64,000 bases of DNA. Origin: Buxus sempervirens. Lineage: Eukaryota > Streptophyta > Magnoliopsida > Buxales > Buxaceae. Positions 32,631 through 47,600 of this stretch are shown one piece after another. Position 1 is the first letter of the stretch. Every line of letters begins with the position of its first letter. Where the stretch lies: contig OX387187.1 in assembly GCA_947561395.2 (NCBI GenBank), positions 41,273,829 to 41,337,828 of the forward strand. Reading direction: 5' to 3'. Below the pieces are notes generated by a model that searched no databases, was not told where the DNA came from, and saw only the letters and a program-made list of their open reading frames with translations. Made by a program: the position numbers and the translations under genes.

Positions 32631-35600
32631 CTATTGTTTTCTGATCTTAATTTCTGAGAGTTCTCGAATATGTTCTTGCAACAGCAGATGCTCCTGCCGC
32701 ATCTTCTCCAGCCGAGCCTCAACTGTGAACATCTCATCCTTGAGGTGGTGAACACGCCTCTCAAACCAGGATAGGGCTGCTACTCTATCCACTTCGCAGC
32801 TGCCAATAGCACTCATGTAGTCTACCTGAGGAACGAGATGGACTTGGGGTGCTCTAGATAACAACAGAACTATACTCAGCTGCATAACAAGGTGAAGTAG
32901 TGGGCATCAGTTCACAAAAAAATACAAGCTCTCCTATAAAATCAGAACAGACAATGACATCAGAACAGTAGTTTTGATCTTTCCTTTTTTGTCGACAGAA
33001 AACTAGTTTTGATCAATGGAACAGATATTTTACCTTTTTTTTAAAAATAAAATAAAATAAAATAAGTCTTCATGGGGGCATATGGAAACCAGCGGACCCA
33101 AACTCATTTAGGTTCAAATTGGGTCAGGTTTGGAGACATTTGGTTCCATTTTGGTTCTGAAATTACTGAACTGGATTAGATTGGTTTGCTTCGGAAAAGA
33201 AGCCCCAGTTAAACCAAACTGAAACCCAAACTATAATAAATATAACTCTACGACCAAAAAAAATTCAAACTTAATTATAGTCCATACATACATATCTCAT
33301 AGGTAAAAACTTTACTAAATCATACATTATAATCTAATGCATGCGTATGTCATTCACAAGTAAATTTGCACCATCACACTTCTCGAAGGCACCTTAATAG
33401 ATATCTATTTAACATGCACAAATCATCTCAACCAACTTTTCATATGCTTATTCCTTGAACAAGTTCTTCCACACATCCATACTAATATTGTTAACCTAGC
33501 TATGATCCATGTTATATGAACGCTTATAACAAGTGGCCTACCATGGAACATTTTTGAATCCTATAACCAATCGACTCTGGTATTCCACTCATGGATTTCC
33601 CTCTATTTTTTTTTTCATAATGAAAACATAATACGGATTGTCTTATACAAAGTTTCTAAAGTAGATGGTATAAAATTATCAGGAATGGTAAGTATGTGAG
33701 GCCATCTTCTACAAAATGTCATGCAGTGTCCATGAATCCTAATTTCTCAAACACAAGTGTACCTATTATACCAAGCAACACAGGCTGTGCATATCACATG
33801 ATTGTAGTGCTTTAATCTCCCGACATCATGGTTCACAGATTCAAATGGGCCTGTCGGCTAAGTTTTTCCTCCGCCATAAGGTATCATTAACATCCACATC
33901 CTCAGTGAATTTCCTAGTAGTTCATTTGTCGCATGGCATAGGTCGAACTTCAAGGCATCATCAGAAGCTGATATGTGGTGAAATTTAATCTGTATATCAG
34001 AAGGTGTGGGCTCTCCCCTTTGATTAATGGCTCAACTTTTATTGCCTGTTGGCCAAGTTTTTCCTCCGCCATAAGACAGACTGATGGGTCTCTAGGTGAC
34101 AACAGCAGGGATGACATTTGGAATTCAGTATACTTGCACAGTACTGTTAAAGTTTCATAACAGCATGCAATTGATAAACAGAGCCTACAGACTGTATAAA
34201 GCCAGTCATAACAATAGTTTGAAGACTAGAATGTACTAGCAAGATGAATGGGAAAATTCATACCTGCATCATTAGGAGAATGACAATGAACGTGATGACT
34301 ACAACTGGGGAAAGGCTGCCCTGACTTTTCAAATATGAACAGAGGTTGACCAATTTTTCTCGGGATACAGATGTAATGGAAGAAGTATCACAGAAGTTTC
34401 CTTTCAAGGGAATGCTAACCAATCGAGCATCCTCATAATTAGATTCCTGCTGTGGAACACTTGTCAGGTTCCTTGACTGATTTAATCTCTCAGAAGGTTG
34501 ATTAGCTTTTTCATGCCCTTCCAATTGAACATCAACATTCTGAATCATGTTTGAAGTTGATTTTCCCTCTGCATTAGACATAAAAGAACCATATAGATAT
34601 TAAAATGATTAATGCAACGACTCTAGTTTCTATTAACTGCATCCCTTTAAACCATACATTACACTACAGAGCTTAATTTGTATAACAGTATGACAATCTT
34701 GCCTTCTGTCTCTTCAAGGTTATTCTGCTTCAAAAAATCAAATGCCTGAAAGAAAGAAAACGGAAAAAGTCATATGCAAAATGAAACTCCACCATGCAAA
34801 TAAATTGTAACAGGATCCCATGTTAAAACAGATGCATCAGACAGGAAGGTGAGTACATTTTTCATCCAAATTGAATATGCTTCACGACACTCTTCCACAG
34901 TGGACTGCTCTATTTTTCCTGTAACAATATTTGTGCACTTTGCAATAGATATCAAATCCACGTTATAGGATCAAACAAAAATTTTGAGAGGTGAATAATG
35001 AAGTGGAAGCTTTTCTTAACAGTCAATATGCTGGAAAAAGAAATGCATAAACACATCCAAAAAGGGGAAGAAAAATTCCACTTAAAGTGCATAGAAAATT
35101 TAATCAATTTATTCATCAAATAACAAACAAGGATGAAAGTCCTTAAATATAACTATGTTTACAGCTATATGTTTGTATTAGCATGAACAAGAATGCATTT
35201 TGGAAACAATTAAAATAAAGCTAATGTTCATAAACACCATATTTGGGTTCCAATAATTTCTATGGCATCTTCTACACACAACTAAGTAGCTGAAGACCAA
35301 ACTTCACATGAAAGCAAAAAGTTGAAAATTTGTATACATAGTTTAACACTTCCATTTACACCTTTGTCTCGCTGTAGGCAGTCTCCTGGAAGGCTTCCAT
35401 AATAGTGTAGATAACAACAAAAGCAAGGGCAGAACTAGGGATGGAGTATATTATAGTCCTCTTAATGTGGTACCAAAAAGGGCCCAGCTTTAACTAAAGT
35501 CTCTGACTTATAAAATGGTTGTGCCAATCACCCAAAAGAGCATTAGTAAAATTTCAGTGCTAATTCTGCAATGCCTATATTTTCATACTCCCTTACACTT

Positions 35601-38600
35601 TAGGTTCTCTCAATTGTACGAAAAAAATTGAAGTTTGGCTTCAATTTCTCACTTTTCTCTTTAACTATTTGGGAAAATAAAAATAACAATAATAATAACT
35701 TCTCTATTTACCATCTCTTTGATCTAATACATATTTTCATTACTCGCCCAAAAAAAAAAACACACTAATAATAATAATAATAGTAATAATAGTAATAATA
35801 GTAATCGTAGTAATAATAATAATAACTAATAATACAATCAGAAACTAAAAACCCATCACAAGGCTAATAAATATAAGTTTGTTTAATTCTCAGGGGACAA
35901 GCTCAAAGCAAACCTTGTTTATAATTAATGGCTTGATATAAGATAAATTTTGAAATTATGTGTACCACATGCTAGCATCAAATCAATAAGGTTTACTATT
36001 TTGATGGGTTTGTTTGGTTTTACCATTTGAGGAGATGACATGGTTGATCCAAACTGGACATTCAAGAAAATATTTTATTAGCCACTCATAGTCTCCTCTC
36101 CCTACATAATCAATATACCCAATATGTGTATTGTTCACTTTCGTGATAAATAAGTCATTGAGGATTTCAACATTTATATGAATAAAGGATTAGATAAAAG
36201 GGCCATAACCCAATGTAGAGACTGCAAAGTAGGGTCCCAGGAGGGGCAGCCTGGCAACAAAACCTAAACTTTGGCATTTTAATGCAAATTAGCTAAGCTC
36301 ATTCTTGAATCCACATTCTGACAGTAGCAGCATAAGGCATTCACCCACAAGAAGTGAAAAATGGCATGAGATTTATCTTATTTACATTGTTTGATGGGAC
36401 TGCAATTTCCATCATGAAGGTAAACTTGTGGATTTTTCGGGTCACAATCTTAAGTACCACAAGTCAAAGGATATGACTATTGTAAAATCTTCTATATTTT
36501 TCTATCAGATGGAGCAATGAGAAGAAAATCTAGACAGTCCACATAAGAAGTGAACTTTATATAAGGCCACTTGATACTAATTTAACCCACATAAATTCTA
36601 CTAAGACATGAGTAATAGATTTTGTCAAATGTAACAGCATTTGGCAAATATTATATTATTTTATAGGTTCTTTTTTTTTTTTTGCGAAGAGGTTATATTT
36701 AAGAAAATCTATTTGTTAAGTGATAATGTGTTTTTTACAGATTAAAAAAGAATAAGAAGTGATAATGTGTTTTTTTACTGATCAGAAAGAGAAAAAGAGA
36801 TAATGTGTTTTGAATTGAAGCTTAATGAAAGTACATTGGTATGGTTTAATGCTGAAGGCTAAACGATTCATGAATTCAATATCATCCATCATAATGAACC
36901 ATTTTTGGCATCATTCCGACCTCATGTTGCATCATAACATGAGTATGTAATAATGGAACAGTAAAATTAAATTCGAAATGTGAAATGTCCGTCATAGCAA
37001 ATACTCCGATAACAAAAAGGATGGGAAGGAAAGAAAATTTGAAGCATTCTACTACAACAAATTTTCGCTTCAAGTTATACATAATTCAACCAAAAGGAAA
37101 AATGAAAAAGGGAAAAAGAAAGATAAAGCCAAAGATTAAGATTGGTAACAACATACCTTTCCAAATGGTCTTTTTAGAAAATGCCACATTTACATATACG
37201 CGCAAAGTGCAACCTTTTTCAGCTTCACCATCTCTCTGCACATCCCAAAGCCCCTGATATATTCAAAATAAAAACAGAAAAAATAGAAAAAAGGATCAAT
37301 CAATAAATGCCTTCTCACATGATTTATTTAACTCCAACATTGTGCATCCAAATATCACAAGCAGTAACATCCACAAGTTAACAGAAGTTCCTCAAATATA
37401 TAAATGAAACATTCATTGCAATCAAGAACCATCCACATGATTCTTGGTTTGCAGCTTATTTAAACGAGTGTTCTGTGGCTTAAATGAGATCATAAATTCA
37501 GAAAAACAGGGAGAAAATCGTACCTATGATGAATTACTCAGACCTTCCCTTATTTTTGTACTGTAACTTCAGCAATTTTCAAACAATGCAATCTGATACA
37601 TTTTAAGGTGCATCTCCACCTTTAATTATTGCTATATTTTTCTAACACATAAATCAAGCTGCAAAGCAGCATTAACCTAATTAAAGTAATCTATTTTTTT
37701 AACAATGTAAAACACCCCCTTGTGATTATACAGGAACAAACACACTCAAACAAATTTACATATGTTTTTCCATATTGGAATTGGTATGCAACATTTCATA
37801 TGCATGTCTAGATGCATGACGCATCTATAGAGTCAGCTAAAAAGCAAGCAATGCACAAGGATCAAATGATTAAAGTAATTGAGCACAAATCCTGCCAATG
37901 GGTATGTGACCAAGAATATCAGGTGAAAAGCATATGATAGGTGCATCAATTGCACTACTTTATTAAATGGTATGTGCAAGATTATGGCAAATAAGGAGGA
38001 GGGGAACTTGCAACAACAAAAAAAAAAAAAAATCAAAAATCATATGTCAAGCCTAAGGAGTGTACTAGAGGAAAAAGATGTACAGAGCAGACAAGTATGA
38101 TGTGTGTCAAAATCAAGGCTTTCACTTTTGCAAAAAGAAAATCATGTCACACCTAAAGGGGTGCACTGGAGGAAAAATATGTGCAGAGCAAACAAGTATG
38201 TTCATGTGTCTAGACTCTAGAACCAGGTTTTCACTTTTGGTTTCATGGGACCTAGTAAAATTGTGTCATTTAGTGAAATTTACACCCTTGTCATAAAATT
38301 TTGTAAGAGTATAAAATTAGAGATGCCGTGCCGTGCCAGACCACAACCCATGAGGGCCATGCCTCAATAAGTTGTCATGCTGTCCCTACAGTTGTCATAA
38401 AAATAATAATTTTACTCAATTGAACGTCAGCCATGATATCAATAAAATATTTCATTCAATTGCATATCAGCCACGACATCAATAAAATATATAAATATGG
38501 GTGACAACTGATAATAATTATGCGGGTATCATAGACAAACTTGCATTGATCTTCAAAATTGATACCTCAACACGGAAATAATCCCCATAAGGCACGTCAT

Positions 38601-41600
38601 TGATTTCTTGTGATGTCTCAATCACCAAATGCCTAGAAAGAAAACAAAGTTGACATTGCAAATAAGCATCATGAATCAAATAATTTAATAAGTTTCAAAA
38701 TAATGCAACTTATTCAGGAAGTATTTCATTACTATGTGAAATGCAATTAAATCGTGATAAAATAAAAATTGTGATGGCTGAAGAAGAAAAAACTGAAGGA
38801 ACAAATATGGTGATTACTTATGCTGCCTCTGGTAGATAAGAAAAGTGAAAAGGAAAGTAGGTTCTCCAGGAAAACAGTTTCTTTCTGACTGGAAAATGGT
38901 CATCCACAATCAAGTTAAACTTTTCCATCAAAAATTTTCAATTTTCCAAATATAGCAATGACAATTGGCATATGGGGGAAAATAATTAACTTAACTAGCT
39001 TTTCTTAGTTCTTTCCACTGACAGCCAAACATCACCACAAAGATAAGATCATGTCCACCATGTAAGAATGCTATCATAGGCTTATGGTCAAAATCAGCTC
39101 AGAATTATAGGCAGAACCTTGAGGTCATTTTCTCTGATTCTTAGATAATCATCTCTGTTCACAATTAAACATCTTTTTTTTGAGTTTTCTCTAGCTAAAT
39201 GTATCCATATCCTCTTACAATTCCCTTGCTTTAGTAGAAGGGGTATGAGCTGATCTGATTCACTTTCAGGGCCTGCAAGTTGCATCAACTCTCTACTCAA
39301 TGCTACCACACAACCATAACTGGTCTTTGTCAAAAGTAGACACATTAACACACCCACATTATGCAAGAGATATGCGGTTCCATCAATCAAACCCAGGGTT
39401 TAGCAAAATTTTCAGCCTAAACTATTGGAATCATCACTAAAATAATTGGAACAAGGTAGATCAACATGACAGAGGGTAAGAATCTGCATCAGGTAAAGCA
39501 GTTGGCTTAAGGCCCTTGCAGACTAAATTTTGGGGAAGCAGCTTTGGCAATTATAGTAAATTCGTTTTGTTACTGACCTCTTTAAATCCAGGCCACATAT
39601 TAGTCTTGCATCAAACCACCATTTATAAAGGCCTAGAATTTCATGCTGTTCCAGTTTCTGGTATTTAATGAGCCTGGAAACATCCACCAGAGCTGGTATT
39701 TTGTCAGATAAATTATTTTTCTATTTTAGCTCCAGTCGCAGGCTATTTATGTAAATAAACTTCTGTAGTAGGGGTTCTTATGTAATTTTACAAATATTAT
39801 TATTATTGTTAACATGACTGGACATTCAGAAGGTTAGATTCCCTTTCTCCATCCATTTATCTTCTTTTACTTCTCTCTCCCACTCTCTTACTTTTTTCTA
39901 CACCATAATCCTCTAATATAATGTATTTTACATGGTATCAAAGCTTCATTCTTGCCTATTTTCAGGCACCTACCTCTTGTTTTCTTCCTTTCAAAAGCTA
40001 AGAATCCTAACCTAAGCAGGTCATTTGGCCTGCTGGTTGCTGTTTTCACACCACTAGATTGTGAGTTTAAGAATTCCCATGGGAGTCTTCAGTTAGAACA
40101 AAAATTAAAGATGCTTTTGCTGTGAATTGATTCAAGCAGCAATCAGAGCTTAAATTATGAACTTCTAGTGAGTTTTTTTGATAAAAACAGAGGTTCATGA
40201 TTGATTTTTAAGATTTGGCTTATGTTCAGAAATTTCTGTCAAGTTGTCTGCATTTTTATATATATAACACATAGGGCATACACTGGCTAAGAGTCGTTTG
40301 CTCCAATTGAACATGGATTTCGCCTAGTAATTTTTATTTTATTCTATTTTTTAGGAGACTATATAGAAGAATCTTTTGGTGTGGTTGAAGTGTTTTTGTC
40401 CTTACCATAAGCCTAGACGTGCTGTTTTCTTGTTGATGAATATGTGATATTTGCATAGAAGTGTTCAAAATAAAGAATAAGCAGGATGGTCAGATCTCTT
40501 CAAGTTTATTTCAACTTCGGATGCCTACATTAAAATTAATTACAGTAATTATGTGTCATTGGAAAAAGCAACGGAGGTTTTCTAATAAAAAATGGATGCT
40601 TACATTAAAATTAATTGCAGTAATTATATGTCATTGGAAAAAGCAACGGAGGTTTTCTGATAAAAAAAATGCAAGTTTAAAGACCTGATAATTGCCAAAG
40701 CAGATTTAGAGTACTGTTTTAAATTGGAGATTTACAAGAGAGGGATGGAGATGTATGACTCATTAGTCGACACCTATCCCACACCACGGTGAGGGTGATT
40801 TTGGAAAGAATTACGAAGAAAAGAGTTCAGAGCAAAGGAAGAATCATTAAGAAGACCTTGATTTTGGTATCTCTTTAGACTAGTGCTTACCAAGTGTCTT
40901 TTGGTGTGTCCAGGACTGAAAATCTTATATCACACAACACTGGTGTGGTTTAGTGATATCATCAAGGGATTGCCCCCCTTAAATGAGACAATTAAGCTAA
41001 ATGTGAATAATTGCTTATTTGGAAATGCCTGATTGGGATCTTTCACATATTTTCAACCTCAATTGGGATCAAAGACAAAACAACAACAGAAACATTTGCA
41101 CTATGACTGCGCTGAGAATGATAAGGTGAGCATATATTCCTCGTCTGTGTGCAAAGAAACTCTAGTGTAATTGTCACCTGTTTTCAGGGTGCCTTCATAG
41201 TGATCATAAAGGCTGGTCATCATGCATGCTAGGCCATGTCCCTGGCTTCTTTAATTAACATCTCGATCCGGAAGAATCCAAGGTTGTTTAATAGCAAATC
41301 TGATAGCCTCACCAAAGAAAGGATTGGGAGGTCGATTTTAAATAGTGTTCATCTGGTCTGGAATTTTTTACAATTGACGGAGGCCAAGTGCTTTTCTTCT
41401 TGATAAAATCCTAAATATGGTTTTTTTTAGGGTTGCTTTTCATATGGTGGTTGGTGATATTTGCTTACGCTTATGGCTCCTGTCCCCAAACCAAATGTAT
41501 ATTATTCTTTATAATGAATTTTGACCCAAAATAAAACATATTCATTGTAAACCATGGCTATCTTTTAATGACATAACATCAACTATAAAATTTTCATGTG

Positions 41601-44600
41601 TGCATTTTTGCAACTTACTTCTTTTTTGTTTTGACAGATAATTGAAAAAAAAACAAACAAACCAAAACGTGAATTAAAAATAAAGATTGTACATGGGATC
41701 AATGGGAAGAGAGGAGGTAATTTCCCGCCCATAAATTTTCAGAATTGGCATCTTTAATATATGTCGAATTATATATTTTCTTTAGCCCTATATCTGTTTA
41801 ATATTTGTTTACAACTCTCTCATTTTAAATATTGTCCCCTCAAAGTCAACTTGGCTCAATTTCGTTTGAGATAGATGTCAACCCATATCCAAACCTATGG
41901 CATAGGCCAACCTAAAATTGAACCAAATAAATGTTATAACCAACCCCTAAACCAAGAACTGTAACAATTTCTTAAAGGTCAACCCTAGGTCTAATCCAAC
42001 CAAATCCAAAATTTGGGTGACTTAAATCAAGCATAAATATAATGCAGTAATATTTATCCAAAAATAAAATTGACAGACACACATGTGCACACACACACAC
42101 ACACAGACAGACGTCGGGTTTTATGATTTTGGTTGGCTTAGATAAATCCTCAAGCCAAAACCAAATTATTGGGCTGGATATTTTGGAACCATAATAAGAC
42201 CAAATTAAGAAAAGCTCAACTTTTTCATAAGTGTCTGTAGATCCTAGGCTTGAAGTAACCCAATTTTGCACACCTATTCATTATAGTGAATGCAGATTCC
42301 CTTTATAATCTAAAACGACATTAAACTGACAAATTTCCTTTGCCTATTATAGTTAGAAAAAGAAACGCAAGATATCAAAAAGAAATATTTGTTGTGCACC
42401 TTGCTTTCATATGGTTTAATTTGTTATATTGTTGGTACGGTTTTACCACATACCCACTTTATAAAACTGACAGGACAATTGGTAGATCAGTTTTAGCCAA
42501 AAAAGTTTAAGTTTGTATCATGCCATGTAAAGCCACACCAAACAATAAGCAATCAGAAACTTAATGAATGTTAAGATACTCTGTGTTATACAATTTTGGT
42601 AATACAAGCAAAAACAGTAAGGAAAAAAAATAAGAACAGCAACAATGTTTTTAGCACAAAATAAAAATATCTAACCAAGAAGAATAGATCACCATAAATA
42701 CCAAAAAGGGGGGGAAAAAAAAAGAAAGCACCCACCTGCCTCTATAAGCTCGAAATTTCTGCACCTCCTGGCAGTTACCAAATCTTGCACCTTGAATGCA
42801 ACACAAAGTATGATTGAAATACAGCAGAAGACTAGTGTCACATCCCACGTAACATAGAAAAATCTCATGTTGCACATCTATGGGGAAAAAGCAGTAGCAT
42901 ACCAAAAGATATTTTTATTGGATGCTGAAATGAAACATCACGAGCATATCCAAATTGTTCATGCTGGTACCATGAACTGCACCTAAAATCTACAACATGT
43001 AACAATCATATTATGCAAATAATTTACAAGCTGCCAAATGCCATAAATGGAAATACGTATCAGTTGGTAATCAAAGAATGCTGACCAACAATAACAATTA
43101 ATTAAATAGTAGTGAACATAAAAGGGTGTAAATGGGGTTCATGACAATTCCGAAAAATCTACCTTTGTCTCCACAGCCTCTATGAAATGATTCAATAAAG
43201 TCAACAGCATCATCTGAAAAAAAGAGATTGAAGAACTTCTCCACCTCGATCTATGACCCATCAATCCAAATAGTAAATCAAATAATACATTTGGAAACCT
43301 TAAATCAAACTTAATGATACATATATGCATAATGTGAATAATTATAACAAACATGCATATACACACACAAAAAATAAAACACATATAGTGAATATTTATA
43401 ATATAAATGTAAACATAAATGTATTTACATAGATAATACATAATTAATATTACGAAAAAAAAAAAAATATGAGTGAATCTTTGATTAACTAAACAAATAA
43501 AAGGTGTGCCTTACCTGGAACTTAGATTGAGCAACCATTGTATAATATTTCGGTACTGCAAACAAAATTGGACAGTACATGACATGAGGGCATGATCTAA
43601 AAATACAGATTCCAACTCAATTATCATAACATTAAAGAAAATGAGATGTCATTCGACTCTCCAATGAGAAGCACTGGACATAAATTAAATGTAGCCAATC
43701 ATAAGTATTCTTATTAAGTAAATCTATCAGCTAAAATGCCCCACACCGCCCTCGCCCCCCTCCCCCCCAAAAAACAAAACACACCAAAACCAAAAAAAAT
43801 TGACCAATGCATTTTATATATCACAAATGAGCAACCCTATATGTGTCGGAGTGAATTGCCTTACTATCAAAGCACCGGACCTGGTGCTGGTCCGCATGCT
43901 GGAAAATCATAGGATATTGACCAACTTAATGACGAATTCTTTGTAGTTCATAATTGTGAATTTGTGAAATTTAACCAATAATCTTCCAACGAAAATATAA
44001 TGTATCATCCAATTAAGCAACGGCCTAAAAACTAGAATAACATACAAAACACAAGAGTCATGGTTTAAAAACAAACTCAGTTACTGACTAACTTTTCGGG
44101 GCATCAGCATCCTCCAGCTTCCATACAAAAGGAGCTATAGAAGAAAAAGTCTCAGCACTTATGACAGGTTTTACATCTTCTCCATTCTCCTGTGCTTTTG
44201 GCAGTGTTGTTGATACACTAATTTTATCTTCACCATTTGCTAGAAGCTTACGTTCTTCCAAAATATCAGCTTCCTCATTCCTGATTCATTAACACACAGC
44301 GACACCTAAATAAATCCTTCAGATTATCCCTCTGAACTACATTCACATAAAGTCAAATCTTGATACAAGATACTATAGACAAAGATACCTGTCCATAGAA
44401 TTCACTTCATTAACTGGTTGCCTGAAGCTTTTGGAATTTTCAAATATAACAATCCTATTTTCTTGGCTGCCAGACTCAGATTTGGAATCCTGAGGTAAAA
44501 TACACATGGTGAATAGAAAATGCAGCTCATTATAATTGTGAGAAGCGACACCCAATACTTATCATTTCAATTCCTCCAATATTAATTGTGAGTACCATGA

Positions 44601-47600
44601 CGTGCAGATATATCAAATTTTAGACAACTAAAACGTACTCCTTTATCTATCATAAAATACTAGAGAACCTATCCAATGTGTTTCCACAATATCAATAATT
44701 CCAGTCTATGTAACATCTCTTCACATTGATTACATCATTAAGTTTCAATAAAAAGAGGGAGGACAAAAATTGATTAATCACTGGTTAAGGATTTTGCGAA
44801 GTTTTACAGACTGCTTAACCTGACAACCATCCTCCTTACCTAGGCTTCAGTCAGACAATGCACAATATAAATGTCGTGATGCAAACAATCATTGCAAAGA
44901 GGCATTACTCTCTGTATGTCTCTCATGCTTTTTTATTAAGCAGAAATATAATAATGGCAAAGAGGATTAATTGCTTATCAAACACAAATGCACACATGCA
45001 CACGCGCCCATGCACACACACCGATCCAAATGTAAACATGTTATATCGGGAGATAGAGAAGGAAACTGCAAAGCAAACAGCAAAAATGAAAACCCCCGAA
45101 ACAGCAATGGTGTTACAACATTCCGAAATCAAAGTAGCATTATCATCAAATAACCTTCTGCTCTATTTCTTTGTGGGCAGGAACCACAAAGAAACAACCA
45201 CAACTTTGTTCAATATGCTTCACAACAAGCTCAAAATAAAACAATTTAAAATCATGGGTTCAGCCTGGAAATAATGTGAATATCCCAGGATTGGCCTATG
45301 CTTTTAGCTGCATTCCATTGTTTCTCTGCATTATTGATTAGTATGTGTACAAAAGTGTCAGATACTTATTATGTAATTATTATATCATTTAGCTTATGTG
45401 TGTAATTCAAATTTATATTTATTAATTAGAAATTATTTCTAGTTTCTTCCTTGGTAATCAGGAGTTAATTAAAAACCATTAATTATAAAGTATTTAAGAA
45501 GTACTTCATTTTATTGGATAGGAGCAACTTATTAAGTTGCACTTTTCACATAGGAATGTACTACATTAGTGGTAGGTTAGGTTGATAAAATAAACACTTC
45601 TGCATTAGGGTGACATGTGGAACACATATGGCATGCCACCAATGTAAGAACTACTCAAGTAGAAGATGGGCGAACTATGCAGCAGCCCACTTAAAAACAT
45701 AGTAGGCATGGGGCCGGCTATGTGGCAGCCTACTTCTGCCCACATCTTGTGTTAATTCACTTAAATTCCTGCTGGATGCACGCCAATGGGAACATTCAAT
45801 AGACTGACCTGATCTAACAAAACATACAAAATCAAATAGGAAAAAACAGAAAAACTAAATAGAGGAAAGGAGTATGATTGGCAGAAAGGAGTAGATAAAG
45901 AAGAAGAAGAAGAAATTATGCTTAGGAGACGGTAACAAGTAAGCATTCATATAAATTCAATTATTTTTCCTCCAACATCCAAACGTTTCATGTCAATCCT
46001 TTACCCTTTATGCTTCTTCAAGTATAAATGCTTCATACTATTCCCACAAACTTAAGTCTATCTCTTCTCCAGAATTACCCTCTCTCTTGATAAAAACTTG
46101 GTTTGCTCATATAGACCTTAAGAATTAAAATCCTAACTTCTTATTGGTCTTCCACTAATGCATTTTGCAACAATAATGAAACATATTATGCATAAGATTT
46201 GCAACTCAAATAGGATCTTGTTTTACATTACAGTTTATACTTTATATAGTATGAATATGAATTTTATTTGATTTCTTGGATTCGATTAAATCCTTTTGAC
46301 AAAGGTTTATACATCAACTTGTTCTGATAGTTTCAGTTTTACTTGGCTATTTAAATGGAGAAAATTGAATTTGAATGTCTATTGCTGAAATAAATGAACT
46401 TAACATGAGGAACTGCAGAATTGAAGTCCCGTGGAATAACACAAGCACAATTAGCTTAAAACTTAGAAACCACTAGTTGAACCCACAAGTAGTCATAATT
46501 ACACAGACACCCAAAGAAAGAAAATTCACAGAACATAATAGCTAATGGAGCAACTAAAGGACATAGATAGCATTCACCGGTTACAATCTTCATCTCCTAA
46601 TCAAAATGTGTTCAAAATTGGCATAATTCAGGCATGTAACTCAGATACCTATTTATTCATACATAACAAGAAAATAATAATAACAACTGATAAAAAAAAA
46701 AGAAAATAATAATAACAATAATGATTATAATGATGATAACGGTGAAAGAACTAAGAAGTTGAAAATAAAAACAGTTCCATGCTAACATGAAAAAGAAGAA
46801 ATTTGATAATATAATTATGGGATAAAGAGAAGGGAGAATATAATTATTTTTAAAAAATAAATAAATACTTCATATAGTTCATACTCTAAGTAGGAAACTG
46901 GATGTTATACTCAAACGCAAATTATCTTTGCCTAATATCTTATTAACATCTGCATCCATAAGACAGATTATAAAAATGGTTTACCTGTTGACATACACTG
47001 GCTTTGGCACCATAACTATGTTGTGACCATCCATCAACAATAAGCCGGTAAGCTTCATCCCGGGACAGAAAAGAAGCAAAGAAATACTGCAAAATCAATA
47101 GTTAACTAATGCTGAAAGCTGAAAGCAATGGGCTGGATCAAACTAAACAAAAATGCATAAAACCAGAAAATATTTACACTTGGACAATCCCAATTCCTAC
47201 ATACCTTCTTTCCTCCAGCCACAATTTCTATGGCATTAGGGAAAATTGCTGCTGTCTTTGCTTTCCGTACACATTCAATTTCTTCAAGAGGGATTGCTTT
47301 CTGTAGCATGAACCCATGTTACAGAATTACCTCTGGCATAATCAAGATGGAATAACAGAAAACCAAACAAAACATTATGCACTAAGCTTTAGAATAATAG
47401 TCCAAGACGCTAAATGACTAAATTTAAAGAACTTATAAATCATAATGGGTGCAATGAGGCCTCATCAACAATCACAATTAGAATATTAAAGCATTACCAT
47501 TACAAAATGAAATTACCATTGAACATCATTGACAAGATACAAAAAAAATATGTCACTTTCAGATAACAGAACCTTAATTAATCCAAAATTACTTATATCT

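Noticed and set aside
34770-34961. Extension of VAD1-like exon 15 into SDASVLTWDPVTIYLHGG
   Set aside because: It ends in a stop and breaks the phase to exon 16; the GT at 34855-34856 (minus strand) gives a continuous frame with the family sequence.
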